Below, piece by piece: positions 1 through 6,927 of a stretch of DNA of 12,152 bases. The notes beneath the pieces are model-generated. The model was given only the letters and a program-made list of their open reading frames with translations. It made no database searches and had not been told where the DNA came from. The stretch comes from an uncultured Flavobacteriales bacterium. Its GTDB lineage: Bacteria > Bacteroidota > Bacteroidia > Flavobacteriales_E > Vicingaceae. Numbering within the stretch: position 1 is the first letter of the stretch; each line of letters starts with the position of its first letter. The stretch spans positions 1 through 12,152 of the forward strand of contig CAJXRL010000059.1 in assembly GCA_913059105.1 (NCBI GenBank), given 5' to 3'. Both the position numbers and the translations under genes were made by a program.

Positions 1-26
1 CAGCGTCAGATGTGTATAAGAGACAG
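1..26 (+). other. Nextera transposase adapter remnant (not genomic)
   Basis: The contig begins with the end of the Illumina Nextera read-1 adapter, including the complete 19-base transposon mosaic end AGATGTGTATAAGAGACAG at 8-26. Genomic sequence starts at about 27. This is library-preparation sequence and not a biological mobile element. Confidence 0.97.
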
Positions 27-741
27 CTGTTTGTTGATTTTTAATCATGTTTGGCAGAAAAGGATCGGCAATTAAACCTCTGCCAATCATCCAATGATCA
101 ATGGTGGGGAAACGCTCTTGCATTTCTTTAAAACCTGCAACAGTGGTGATGTCACCATTGTAATATATTTTGTGGTTAGTATTGTCTAGACACCGTTGAA
201 AGGATTCTAAATCTACTCCGCCTTTGTATAACTGCTTGCCAATTCGTGCATGAATAGCAATGTTTTTTATCGGGTACTTTTCTAAAATTGGGAATACATC
301 TAGAATTTCTTCAGGGTTGTCATAGCCCATTCTCATTTTCATGGAAACGACAAGGTCAGTTTCTGAATGAACTCTATCTAGAATTTGGTCTATCTTTTCT
401 GGCTGGCAGATTAATCCCGAACCCATTCCTCGATTGGTAACCATGGGGTAGGGGCAACCTAAATTCCAGTTCAGTTCGTTGTATCCAAGAGATTTTACAT
501 ACTTCGCAACAAACAAAAACTCCTCCATATCGTTGGTCATAATTTGAGGAATGACTGTTAACGTGTCATTGTTTTTCAATAACAAGTCTCGATCATAAGC
601 TGGTTTTATTACAAACTTTCCGTTCAATCGAATATACGGAGAGTAGAACGTATCAATTCCTCCAAAATATTTTTGAAAAGCATTTCGAAAACGAAAATCA
701 GTAAAACCTTGAAGCGGAGAAGAAAGGAGAGTGATGCTCAT
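27..741 (-). CDS. tRNA-dihydrouridine synthase (Dus family), C-terminus cut by contig end
   Basis: A flavoenzyme that reduces uridine to dihydrouridine in tRNA D-loops, using FMN and NAD(P)H in the cytoplasm. Reading the minus strand from ATG at 741 gives 238 uninterrupted codons up to the adapter. The N-terminus has the Dus start SSPLQGFTD (residues 7-15). The core motif LNWNLGCPYP (90-99) contains the expected catalytic cysteine, Cys96, followed by RGMGSGL. Other family marks are KMRMGYD (135-141), IHARIGKQLYKGG (163-175), YNGDI (194-198) and the phosphate-binding IGRGLIADP (219-227). Family members are usually about 310-330 residues, so about 70-90 C-terminal residues are missing because the contig ends, not because the gene is broken. 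The Dus subfamily, and so the target uridine, cannot be assigned. It is transcribed away from the FN3-like gene. Confidence 0.93.
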
Positions 742-779
742 AAAATGACGGTAGCAATAGGAATAAACTAAGTGCGTTG

Positions 780-787
780 CAAAAATA
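780..787 (-). promoter_or_regulatory. candidate -7 promoter element for the dus gene
   Basis: On the minus strand the bases read TATTTTTG, an exact match to the Bacteroidota -7 consensus TAnnTTTG. It lies 38 bases upstream of the dus ATG, which would leave a leader of about 30 bases. No TTG is present at the usual 17-20 base spacing upstream, so only half of the promoter is supported, and the match could be chance in AT-rich DNA. Confidence 0.4.
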
Positions 788-849
788 TGGTATTTGATGG
801 AATCGTATTAAGAATAATAATTACCCCAACTTGAACTCAAATTATCATA

Positions 850-865
850 TCCCTGAAATCAGGGA
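850..865. promoter_or_regulatory. perfect 7-2-7 inverted repeat, candidate regulator-binding site
   Basis: TCCCTGA-AA-TCAGGGA consists of two exactly complementary 7-base arms around two bases. It stands out by its GC content in AT-rich intergenic DNA, between the divergent dus gene and the FN3-like gene (ATG at 957). The 7-2-7 geometry is known for sites bound by NarL-type response regulators, and such a regulator is encoded at 4042-4683. No T-run follows, and a 2-base loop is too tight for a terminator hairpin, so an operator is likelier. No second full copy was noticed in the window, including in front of the kinase operon. Confidence 0.5.
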
Positions 866-956
866 GAAGCGTTTTTCACTGAAAGCAGTTACATATAAAA
901 CTTGGTGAAGGAGAATATTTGCGGTGTTCAATAATTCAAAACAAAAACCAAACAAT

Positions 957-1331
957 ATGAAAACTTTAGCCACAATCTTATTTATTACAATTAGCACTTT
1001 AACTTTTTCTCAAAATAACTCCAATCAAGTGAATCTAAAAATTGAGAGTGAAGACGGAATTAATATCCTAAAGTGGGAATCCAACCGAGAAATTAATACA
1101 AGCTATTATTTAGTTGAGAAATCAATTGATGGGGGGGAATATAAAATGCTAGGAACTCAAAAAGCAGGCAGTTCTACCTATACTAAAGTAAATTATTCTT
1201 TCGAAGACCTGGAAGAACTTCAAGAAAACACATCTTATAAAATTACCCTGGTTTTTATGGATGGATCAACTATAGCGACTTTGGAAAGCCAAAAACTGGA
1301 GAATAATTATTCAAATCTTTTTGTAAAGTAG
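957..1331 (+). CDS. small secreted protein with one FN3-like domain
   Basis: A 124-residue exported protein of unknown role. Residues 1-19 form a signal peptide: MKT, a hydrophobic stretch ATILFITISTLTF, then SQ, a common Bacteroidota cleavage context. The rest matches one beta-sandwich module of the kind found repeatedly in Bacteroidota surface and T9SS-secreted proteins: INILKWES (35-42), then YYLVEKSIDGGEYKMLG (50-66), then YSFEDLEEL and SYKITLVFMDGS. There is no C-terminal T9SS sorting domain, so the mature protein of about 105 residues is probably periplasmic or released another way. ATG 957 is preferred because the signal peptide begins there and the upstream bases are A-rich. An in-frame GTG at 924, with AAGGAG at 908-913, would add 11 polar residues ahead of the signal peptide. 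A weak -7-like AATATTTG lies at 914-921, and a palindrome lies about 100 bases upstream. Confidence 0.75.
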   Translation: MKTLATILFITISTLTFSQNNSNQVNLKIESEDGINILKWESNREINTSYYLVEKSIDGGEYKMLGTQKAGSSTYTKVNYSFEDLEELQENTSYKITLVFMDGSTIATLESQKLENNYSNLFVK

Positions 1332-1350
1332 ATTATATACAATATGTTTG
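1321..1350 (+). promoter_or_regulatory. Bacteroidota-type promoter for the kinase operon
   Basis: TTG at 1321-1323 (within TTTTTG, 1318-1323), a 19-base spacer and TATGTTTG at 1343-1350 fit the -33/-7 consensus TTG-N17-20-TAnnTTTG in both boxes and in spacing. The start of transcription would fall near 1357, about 37 bases before the ATG at 1394. The -33 box lies inside the last codons of the FN3-like gene, so the operon can be expressed separately from that gene. Confidence 0.65.
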
Positions 1351-1393
1351 ATAACGAATTCATTTTTAACTACTAACTTTTAAAAACAAAATT

Positions 1394-2110
1394 ATGGCAA
1401 CTAATTACACAAAACCATTAAAAATAGGTTCTCAATATATTCAATCAGCATCGGATTCAGATTTGATGTACGTTGTAGGTATAGTAGAGTTATATGAGGC
1501 AAAAGGCTTAAGTATAAATCCAAATTACACATTTGATAATGATACAAATACGATAAACTACACGTATACTTATACAAAAGATAATCCAAAAGATGGAGCG
1601 ATCAAGGGATGTTATTTATTGGCCGTTTTTCTGCCTGAAGGTGCAGTGATAACGTCAGGGAACCCATTAAAAATATGTGTTACAAATACAAAAAATGGGA
1701 AAGATACAAGAACAGGAACTGTTATAACAAATACACCAATTGTGAGACCTGCAAGGAAACCTCAATTAAGCGAAGATTCAACTTTACCAACTGTGAATGA
1801 TCCAAGATGGTTAGTACTAGAGTATGATGTGACGAATTCTGGAAAAAAGACAAAGTATTACTTCATATTTGTAATTGCAACTACAAATGAAAACAATGGG
1901 TCATTATTACAATTAACTTATGAAACCAAAACACTTGCATGTGGATATATTCAAGTGCCCGAATCTGCTTTCGAACCAGACCCTGGTGCTATAGAATCAG
2001 TTGCTTATATTTCTACGGAAAAAAATCAGTTTGATACCCTAACATTAGTTGATCAGACGGCAAACGTGAGTTATACAACTCCAGCGCCGACAACATTTAA
2101 TATGAGTTAG
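1394..2110 (+). CDS. unrecognised 238-residue beta-rich protein, first gene of a two-component operon
   Basis: I do not recognise a family. The protein has no signal peptide, lipobox or membrane segment, so it is predicted to be cytoplasmic unless exported by an unusual route. It is rich in Thr, Asn and Tyr, with alternating strand-forming stretches such as NTINYTYTYTK (52-62), GCYLLAVFLPEGAVI (72-86), RWLVLEYDV (138-146) and KYYFIFVIATT (154-164). This suggests an all-beta fold. Cysteines are at 73, 95 and 183, and the only Trp is at 139. Pro-rich segments near 115-124 and 229-232 may be linkers. The ATG follows an A-rich leader and a good promoter. The stop codon at 2108-2110 is followed at once by the kinase ATG at 2111, which suggests translational coupling and a role tied to the sensor. 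By eye the gene is more AT-rich than the genes to its right. Function unknown. Confidence 0.8.
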   Translation: MATNYTKPLKIGSQYIQSASDSDLMYVVGIVELYEAKGLSINPNYTFDNDTNTINYTYTYTKDNPKDGAIKGCYLLAVFLPEGAVITSGNPLKICVTNTKNGKDTRTGTVITNTPIVRPARKPQLSEDSTLPTVNDPRWLVLEYDVTNSGKKTKYYFIFVIATTNENNGSLLQLTYETKTLACGYIQVPESAFEPDPGAIESVAYISTEKNQFDTLTLVDQTANVSYTTPAPTTFNMS

Positions 2111-4045
2111 ATGTTAAAGAAATTTCTGTTCACATTAATCATTATTGGCTTAACCAGCACTCTAAGGGTTCTTGCTGTAAATAGTGTTCAAGAGTCCATT
2201 CTATCAAAAGTGGATAAGGCTATAGAGTTACAAGGAACCAATGTTGATTCCGCTCTGAGTCTAGCCTACGAAGTCTTGAAGGAGTCAAGAGAGATTGATT
2301 ATACAGCTGGAGTTGGATATGCTTATGTTAGGATTGGATCAATATTTAATATAAAAGGAGAGAGTGATTCAGCATTATTTTACCTTACTAAAGCCTACCA
2401 GATTAGAGTAGTTCTAGGGAATAAGTCAGGCGCAGCTGATATAATGAGGCTTGTAGGGTTTATATATAAGAACAATGGGAAAGTAGATTCGGCATTCTCT
2501 GTTTTGTACAGATCTGTTCGATTAGTTGAGGAGTTAGATGATTCCATTCTTTTAGTAAGAAGTTATTTAGAGTTGGCACATAATCTAGTCGATTACAACC
2601 AGCCCAGGGCGGCAAAAGAGTATTATGATAAGTCGTTTTTAATTGCTGAACGAATAAATGATTCTGCCTCTTTGGCAAACTGCTATGATGGATTTGGTAA
2701 ATATTATTTCCATGGAAGCAACTATCAAAAAGCTTTAACGAACTATTTAAAAGTCGCCGAATTACTGGATGACTTATTAAGTGAGACTGACTTTTCAAAT
2801 ACCTATAATAACATAGCAGTGTGTTATGACAAACTGGGAAAATTTAAACTGGCAATTGGTTTTTACAAGAACGCCTTAAAATCTTATTCTGAATTAGGGT
2901 CTAAAAGAAAAATGGCAATAACTAATTACAATTTAGGAATAACATTCACCAATTCGAATAACCTAGATAGCGCAATTATTTTTTATAAGAAATCGATCGT
3001 ACTTGGTAAGCAAGTTGGAGATATTAAACAGTTGAGTGATAGTTATAAGGAGTTGTCAATTGCATATGCCTCATTGAATAATTACAAATTAGCTTTTGAA
3101 AGTCAACAGAAGCATTTCGCATTTAGCGACAGCCTTTTAAATATTGAAAAAATCTCCAGCATTGCCGAAATGCAAACCAAGTATGAAACCGAAAAGAAGG
3201 AACAAGAAATTACTATGTTAAACCAGGAAAATAAAACAAAGGAGGCGCAGCGTAATTTATTGTTTGCCGTAGCAGTTTCATTGTTATTAGGGGTTGTAAC
3301 GTTAAGTTTCTTGTACCTGCAGCGAAAGAAAATAGCGAAGAAAAACGAATTTATTGCAGGTCAAAAAATAGAAAGCCTGTTAGATGAACAAGAAATTAAA
3401 ACCTACAATGCCATGCTAGAAGGTCAAGAAGAGGAACGAATGCGCATTGCAACAGATTTACATGATCGTTTAGGGAGCATGCTTTCTACTGTTAAGTTAT
3501 TGTTTTCTGCGCTAGATAGTAAGATTGATCAAAATCAAAAGGAGAGCAAAAAACAATATGAAAAGGCCAATTATTTATTGGACGAAGCCTGTGTTGAGGT
3601 TCGAAGAGTGTCACACAACTTAGGAACTGGTATGGTGGCCAATTTTGGATTGTACAGAGCGTTGGAAGAACTGTGCGAGAGCATTGACGATTCGGGAAAG
3701 ATAAAATGTACCATGCAAGCTTTTGGAATTGAATCTGGTTCGTTGAAATTAAAAGTTGAGGTTGGGGTTTATAGAATGGTGCAAGAAGTGTTTAACAATA
3801 CCTTGAAATATGCAAAAGCCAAAAATTTGACTTTACAATTAAATCGCAATGAAGATGATTTATCTATTATGATAGAAGATGATGGAATTGGATTTGATCT
3901 TCAAGAAGCAAAATTGAAAGGAGGAATGGGGCTGAATAATTTAGAAATGAGGGTAACAAAATTGAAAGGAACACTGCATATTGATACTAAAGTTGGAAGA
4001 GGAGTAACCACGATAATTGAAATTCCATTAAATTCAATCGTATGA
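2111..4045 (+). CDS. TPR-containing sensor histidine kinase, NarL/DesK-type (HisKA_3)
   Basis: A membrane sensor that autophosphorylates on histidine and passes the phosphate to a response regulator. A signal peptide (residues 1-22) is followed by tetratricopeptide helical repeats over about 25-340, with repeated patterns such as DSALFYLTKAYQI (86-98), KALTNYLKVAELL (207-219) and KLAIGFYKNALKSY (246-259). These would lie in the periplasm. A short coiled-coil-like segment (345-382) leads to one transmembrane helix (383-403). The HisKA_3 dimerisation box EERMRIATDLHDRLGSML (441-458) carries the phosphoacceptor His451. The HATPase domain has the N box QEVFNNTLKYAKA (558-570), the G1 box DDGIGFD (590-596) and the G2 box GGMGLNN (604-610), so it looks catalytically complete. 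No receiver domain is fused. It starts at the base after the upstream stop and overlaps the regulator by 4 bases. The ligand sensed by the TPRs cannot be told. Confidence 0.95.
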   Translation: MLKKFLFTLIIIGLTSTLRVLAVNSVQESILSKVDKAIELQGTNVDSALSLAYEVLKESREIDYTAGVGYAYVRIGSIFNIKGESDSALFYLTKAYQIRVVLGNKSGAADIMRLVGFIYKNNGKVDSAFSVLYRSVRLVEELDDSILLVRSYLELAHNLVDYNQPRAAKEYYDKSFLIAERINDSASLANCYDGFGKYYFHGSNYQKALTNYLKVAELLDDLLSETDFSNTYNNIAVCYDKLGKFKLAIGFYKNALKSYSELGSKRKMAITNYNLGITFTNSNNLDSAIIFYKKSIVLGKQVGDIKQLSDSYKELSIAYASLNNYKLAFESQQKHFAFSDSLLNIEKISSIAEMQTKYETEKKEQEITMLNQENKTKEAQRNLLFAVAVSLLLGVVTLSFLYLQRKKIAKKNEFIAGQKIESLLDEQEIKTYNAMLEGQEEERMRIATDLHDRLGSMLSTVKLLFSALDSKIDQNQKESKKQYEKANYLLDEACVEVRRVSHNLGTGMVANFGLYRALEELCESIDDSGKIKCTMQAFGIESGSLKLKVEVGVYRMVQEVFNNTLKYAKAKNLTLQLNRNEDDLSIMIEDDGIGFDLQEAKLKGGMGLNNLEMRVTKLKGTLHIDTKVGRGVTTIIEIPLNSIV

Positions 4046-4683
4046 TAAGAGTTGTTGTAGTCGACGATCATCAAATATTTGTAGATGGAGTAAAGGCTCT
4101 AATTGAAGGTTTTGAAGACATAGAGATAGTTGGTGAAGCAAATGATGGAATTGAATTAATCGATTGCCTTTCAAAAGCTGAAGCCAATGTTATTTTAATG
4201 GACATTAACATGCCAATAATGGATGGCATTGAAGCAACTAAATTGGTATTGGAAAAATATCCGGAGTTGAAAGTCCTTATGCTGACTATGCATGACAGTA
4301 AGGAGTACATTGAGAAATTGTTAAAAGCAGGAGCTCATGGCTATATTTTAAAGAATACGGGCAAAGAAGAACTTTATGAAGCAATTAATGCTGTAGTGAA
4401 AGGAGATAATTATTACAGCGCTGCGGTAACAAAAAGCATCATGGAAAGTATGCAGAAGAAAAAGGCAGTGACAAAAAAGTTACACAACGTTGAGTTGACA
4501 AGTCGTGAAAAAGATGTTTTGGAATTAATAGCTCAAGAATTCACGACCAATGAAATTGCCGAAAAATTATTCATCAGTCACCATACCGTAGAGTCGCATC
4601 GGAAAAATTTGATTAGCAAACTACAAGTTAGAGGAGTAAGTGGACTGGTGAAATATGCAATTCAATCTGGATTAGTTGATTAA
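4042..4683 (+). CDS. NarL/LuxR-family response regulator
   Basis: A cytoplasmic transcription factor activated by phosphorylation. The N-terminal receiver domain (1-120) has the acidic pair Asp8-Asp9, phosphoacceptor Asp54 in ILMDINMP, the switch Thr82 in MLTMHD and Lys104 in YILKNT, so all conserved residues are present. A linker of about 25 residues leads to a GerE/LuxR helix-turn-helix (about 150-210) with LTSREKDVLELIA (152-164), TTNEIAEKLFIS (168-179) and the recognition region HHTVESHRKNLISKL (180-194). Its ATG overlaps the kinase stop (ATGA), so the two are co-translated and are very likely partners. Family members usually bind short inverted repeats, and a 7-2-7 palindrome lies upstream at 850-865. 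The targets are otherwise unknown. The gene ends 4 bases from the convergent M1 peptidase gene, with no visible terminator hairpin. Confidence 0.96.
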   Translation: MIRVVVVDDHQIFVDGVKALIEGFEDIEIVGEANDGIELIDCLSKAEANVILMDINMPIMDGIEATKLVLEKYPELKVLMLTMHDSKEYIEKLLKAGAHGYILKNTGKEELYEAINAVVKGDNYYSAAVTKSIMESMQKKKAVTKKLHNVELTSREKDVLELIAQEFTTNEIAEKLFISHHTVESHRKNLISKLQVRGVSGLVKYAIQSGLVD

Positions 4684-4687
4684 AGAA

Positions 4688-6358
4688 CTATTCTATGATT
4701 TCCAAAATTTTCAGTTGGTAATATATGCCACGTTCAATTGATAATTTTAAATTTTGACCGGAAACTACATCTATGGTTTGAAATTCGGTAGTAGGGTTGA
4801 TACTGATTTCTTCTTCATTCATTATGAGCAATAATTCTTGACGCATCATCAATGGAATTTCTTTCACCCACCTGTAGTAGAGCTTTCCTTTTCTCTTATC
4901 TAATTTTATTTCAAGTTGTGGCGGTTTTGCTTCATCCAAATACCAATTTAGCATCGGCGAGTAATCATCTAAAAGTAATTCATTCAGTTTGCTAACCATT
5001 TCTTCGCTGGATACGTTTTGAACGGAAAAGTCAACCTGAATTTGTCTTAATGCACTTAAAAATAGCTCATCATCGTTCACTAAAACCCGCAGGGAATTCA
5101 TCATTAATGCCCCTTTGTCGTAAATGTCTTGGTCGGCACCGTTGGTCCAGCTATTATATACCACACCGCATTGTTTGTGAATCGGAATTCTGTTGTAAGT
5201 TGAACGCACCATTCTACTCATTCGCTCGTAGTAATCCTCTTTTCCCAAGAATTTTTCTAAAAATAATGCCTCCGAATATGTAGCCATTCCTTCGTGAATC
5301 CAAATGTCGCAATAATCTTTTCCGGTAACATTATTTCCCCACCATTCGTGCGCCAATTCGTGCACCAAGGTGGTATTAATGGTGTCTTTCCAATCTTTGT
5401 AATACTCATCTCCCATGGCAATGCAACTTTGGTGTTCCATAGCTGCAAAAGTTGATTCAACAAAACGACAACCGTCATTCCACCATGGGAAGACTCCAAA
5501 TAATTGCTCAAATTCTTTCATGATAATAGGCGCCTGATTGTAATATTCATTGGCAACTTCTTTTCGGTAATCCATCACAAAACATTCTATGGTTCGGTCT
5601 ATTCCATTAACATCTGTATATGGTTTCTCTAACTTTATAAAATGCCCAGCGTTAAAAGATATATTGTAAATGTTTATCGGGTTTGTAACCAAATGCTTAA
5701 AGGTCTTTTTGTTTTTAGTTTCGATAACTTCAGTCAACTGACCATTTGCCGTCACCGTTAAGTTAGAAGGAACAGTAACAGATATTGATGTAGTATCAGG
5801 TTCAGTTCCTAAAAGTATATTGCACGGCATCATAAAGTGTGGCCCAACTCCTTCTGTTATGGAGGAAATCCAATGCCTGCCCTTATCGTCTTTTTTCCAC
5901 TGTATTGGACCTTCGCCCATCATTTTAACTGGTTTTCCCTTGTACTTTATGTCCAAACTAATTCTGCTTACAAAATCGCGGTCAGAAGGAAAGGATACGT
6001 ATAAGAAATCTCCTTGGTGTTTTAGTATAGCATCCGGCATGTTGCAGGTAAACGATTCAACTTTCATCCTTTTTTGAAGGTCGAACATAAAAGTATCTTG
6101 TCGAATGGAGGGAGTGAAAGTAATTTTCATTTTACCAGCTATTTTCTGCTTTTTTGGAAATATCTCTACCTTCCAATCGTAGCGGTTTATTTTGTACGCT
6201 CTGTGCGGATTTTCATTATTCCCTGCTAGTTTCTCTTTTTTGCTAAATTTTTTAAAACCATCTTTATTCCAGCTATACTTTATAAAAGGCTTGAGGTAGC
6301 AAGAACTTTGTACTGCAATAAATAGCAGAATAATAATTTTTGTAAGTAAATTTTTCAT
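4688..6358 (-). CDS. M1-family zinc metallopeptidase, probable lipoprotein
   Basis: A gluzincin aminopeptidase-type enzyme of 556 residues. The N-terminus is a lipoprotein signal, hydrophobic ILLFIAVQ then SSC with Cys20 as the acylation site. The acidic residues that mark surface-exported Bacteroidota lipoproteins are absent after the Cys, so a periplasm-facing anchor is likely. An N-terminal beta saddle (about 55-245) precedes the catalytic domain. Zinc ligands are His333 and His337 in VHELAHEWWG, with Glu334 as the general base, and Glu356 in WIHEGMATY 18 residues further on. Tyr413 in IYDKGALMM is the expected transition-state tyrosine. The substrate N-terminus motif GxMEN appears as AAMEH (305-309), keeping Glu308. 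The large C-terminal helical domain of long M1 enzymes is absent, and a short beta-rich tail ends the protein. Its ATG overlaps the stop of the membrane protein gene upstream, making it the last gene of a three-gene operon. Confidence 0.92.
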   Translation of the reverse strand: MKNLLTKIIILLFIAVQSSCYLKPFIKYSWNKDGFKKFSKKEKLAGNNENPHRAYKINRYDWKVEIFPKKQKIAGKMKITFTPSIRQDTFMFDLQKRMKVESFTCNMPDAILKHQGDFLYVSFPSDRDFVSRISLDIKYKGKPVKMMGEGPIQWKKDDKGRHWISSITEGVGPHFMMPCNILLGTEPDTTSISVTVPSNLTVTANGQLTEVIETKNKKTFKHLVTNPINIYNISFNAGHFIKLEKPYTDVNGIDRTIECFVMDYRKEVANEYYNQAPIIMKEFEQLFGVFPWWNDGCRFVESTFAAMEHQSCIAMGDEYYKDWKDTINTTLVHELAHEWWGNNVTGKDYCDIWIHEGMATYSEALFLEKFLGKEDYYERMSRMVRSTYNRIPIHKQCGVVYNSWTNGADQDIYDKGALMMNSLRVLVNDDELFLSALRQIQVDFSVQNVSSEEMVSKLNELLLDDYSPMLNWYLDEAKPPQLEIKLDKRKGKLYYRWVKEIPLMMRQELLLIMNEEEISINPTTEFQTIDVVSGQNLKLSIERGIYYQLKILEIIE

Positions 6359-6909
6359 GTACGAATAAAATTTTCTAAACGAATACGGTGGTGTCGTTGT
6401 AAAAGAATAGGATATAAATTGCCAACTATATTGATAACGAATAAAAAAATGGAAATTGCGTAATGCCCTTTTAGCAAGGTGAACACATTTGCAATGAATA
6501 CCAATACCAATGCACCCAAATGGCCAAATTCTGACTGATGAGTTTGATAAATGAAATTCTCAATGCCAGTGCGGGTGCCGTTAAAGTACTTTTTTCGATT
6601 TTTTTTGCTTCCCCAGAAAAACAACATCAATAACTTTTTGAAATACAGTACGCCCAAAGTTCTATACCAGAATTGCAGCCGTTTAGTGTTTTTTAAGCGA
6701 TAATATGAACTACCAATTAGTCTACTCGTTGGAAAAGCAAATCCTACAAAAGCAAAAATTCCAGTGCCAAAAAGAGCTATTAAAAAAGCGAAAAATAAGT
6801 CCATAGCCATGTGAAAATCTTCTCGAGGGTTATTCCAAAGTGCCCATAACAATTGATATAACTGATAGACTAAGAAAGCAGAAGCTAAAGGGAGAAGTAG
6901 TTTTTTCAC
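6355..6909 (-). CDS. CrtO-like membrane protein (glycosyl-diaponeurosporenoate acyltransferase family homologue)
   Basis: A 184-residue integral membrane protein with hydrophobic segments at about 4-25, 36-60, 131-146 and 149-171. From memory it resembles staphylococcal CrtO, which acylates a glycosyl carotenoid in staphyloxanthin synthesis. The shared pattern is a W/F-Y rich segment with basic residues (78-110), then an E-x2-H preceding a membrane helix (Glu127 and His130 in QSEFGHLGALV), and a C-terminal NLYPILLQRHHRIRL (164-178) like the family's N-x-P-I-x-x-Q-R-Y-N-R-x-R-L. No carotenoid genes are nearby, so the substrate here may be a different glycolipid or lipid. The ATG lies 18 bases after the M42 peptidase stop, and the stop overlaps the M1 peptidase start as ATGA, so all three are probably one transcript. 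The family call is from remembered motifs only, and a generic membrane protein remains possible. Confidence 0.6.
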   Translation of the reverse strand: MKKLLLPLASAFLVYQLYQLLWALWNNPREDFHMAMDLFFAFLIALFGTGIFAFVGFAFPTSRLIGSSYYRLKNTKRLQFWYRTLGVLYFKKLLMLFFWGSKKNRKKYFNGTRTGIENFIYQTHQSEFGHLGALVLVFIANVFTLLKGHYAISIFLFVINIVGNLYPILLQRHHRIRLENFIRT

Positions 6910-6927
6910 AAGGATCTTTTATTCCCC

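Noticed and set aside
1..26. Tn5-like mosaic end that could be taken for a transposon terminus
   Set aside because: It is the Nextera library adapter. The matching adapter and an index at the other contig end confirm this.
27..741. dus as a pseudogene because no stop codon is present
   Set aside because: The frame is open to the contig edge with all motifs intact. It is cut by the assembly end, not degraded.
850..865. Palindrome read as a transcription terminator
   Set aside because: The loop is only two bases and no T-run follows on either strand. It also lies between divergently transcribed genes, where no transcript needs to end.
924..956. GTG start at 924 with an AAGGAG ten bases upstream for the FN3-like gene
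   Set aside because: It would place 11 polar residues before a clear signal peptide. The ATG at 957 starts exactly at the signal peptide and has the A-rich leader usual for Bacteroidota.
1394..2110. The 238-residue protein as a secreted or surface adhesin, given its Thr/Asn-rich beta strands
   Set aside because: There is no signal peptide, lipobox or sorting domain, and the first residues MATNYTKPLK are polar.
4071..4310. Minus-strand open frame inside the response regulator gene
   Set aside because: It is antisense to a strongly conserved receiver domain, with no plausible domain or start context. Similar shadow frames lie within the M1, M42, MgtE and dehydrogenase genes.
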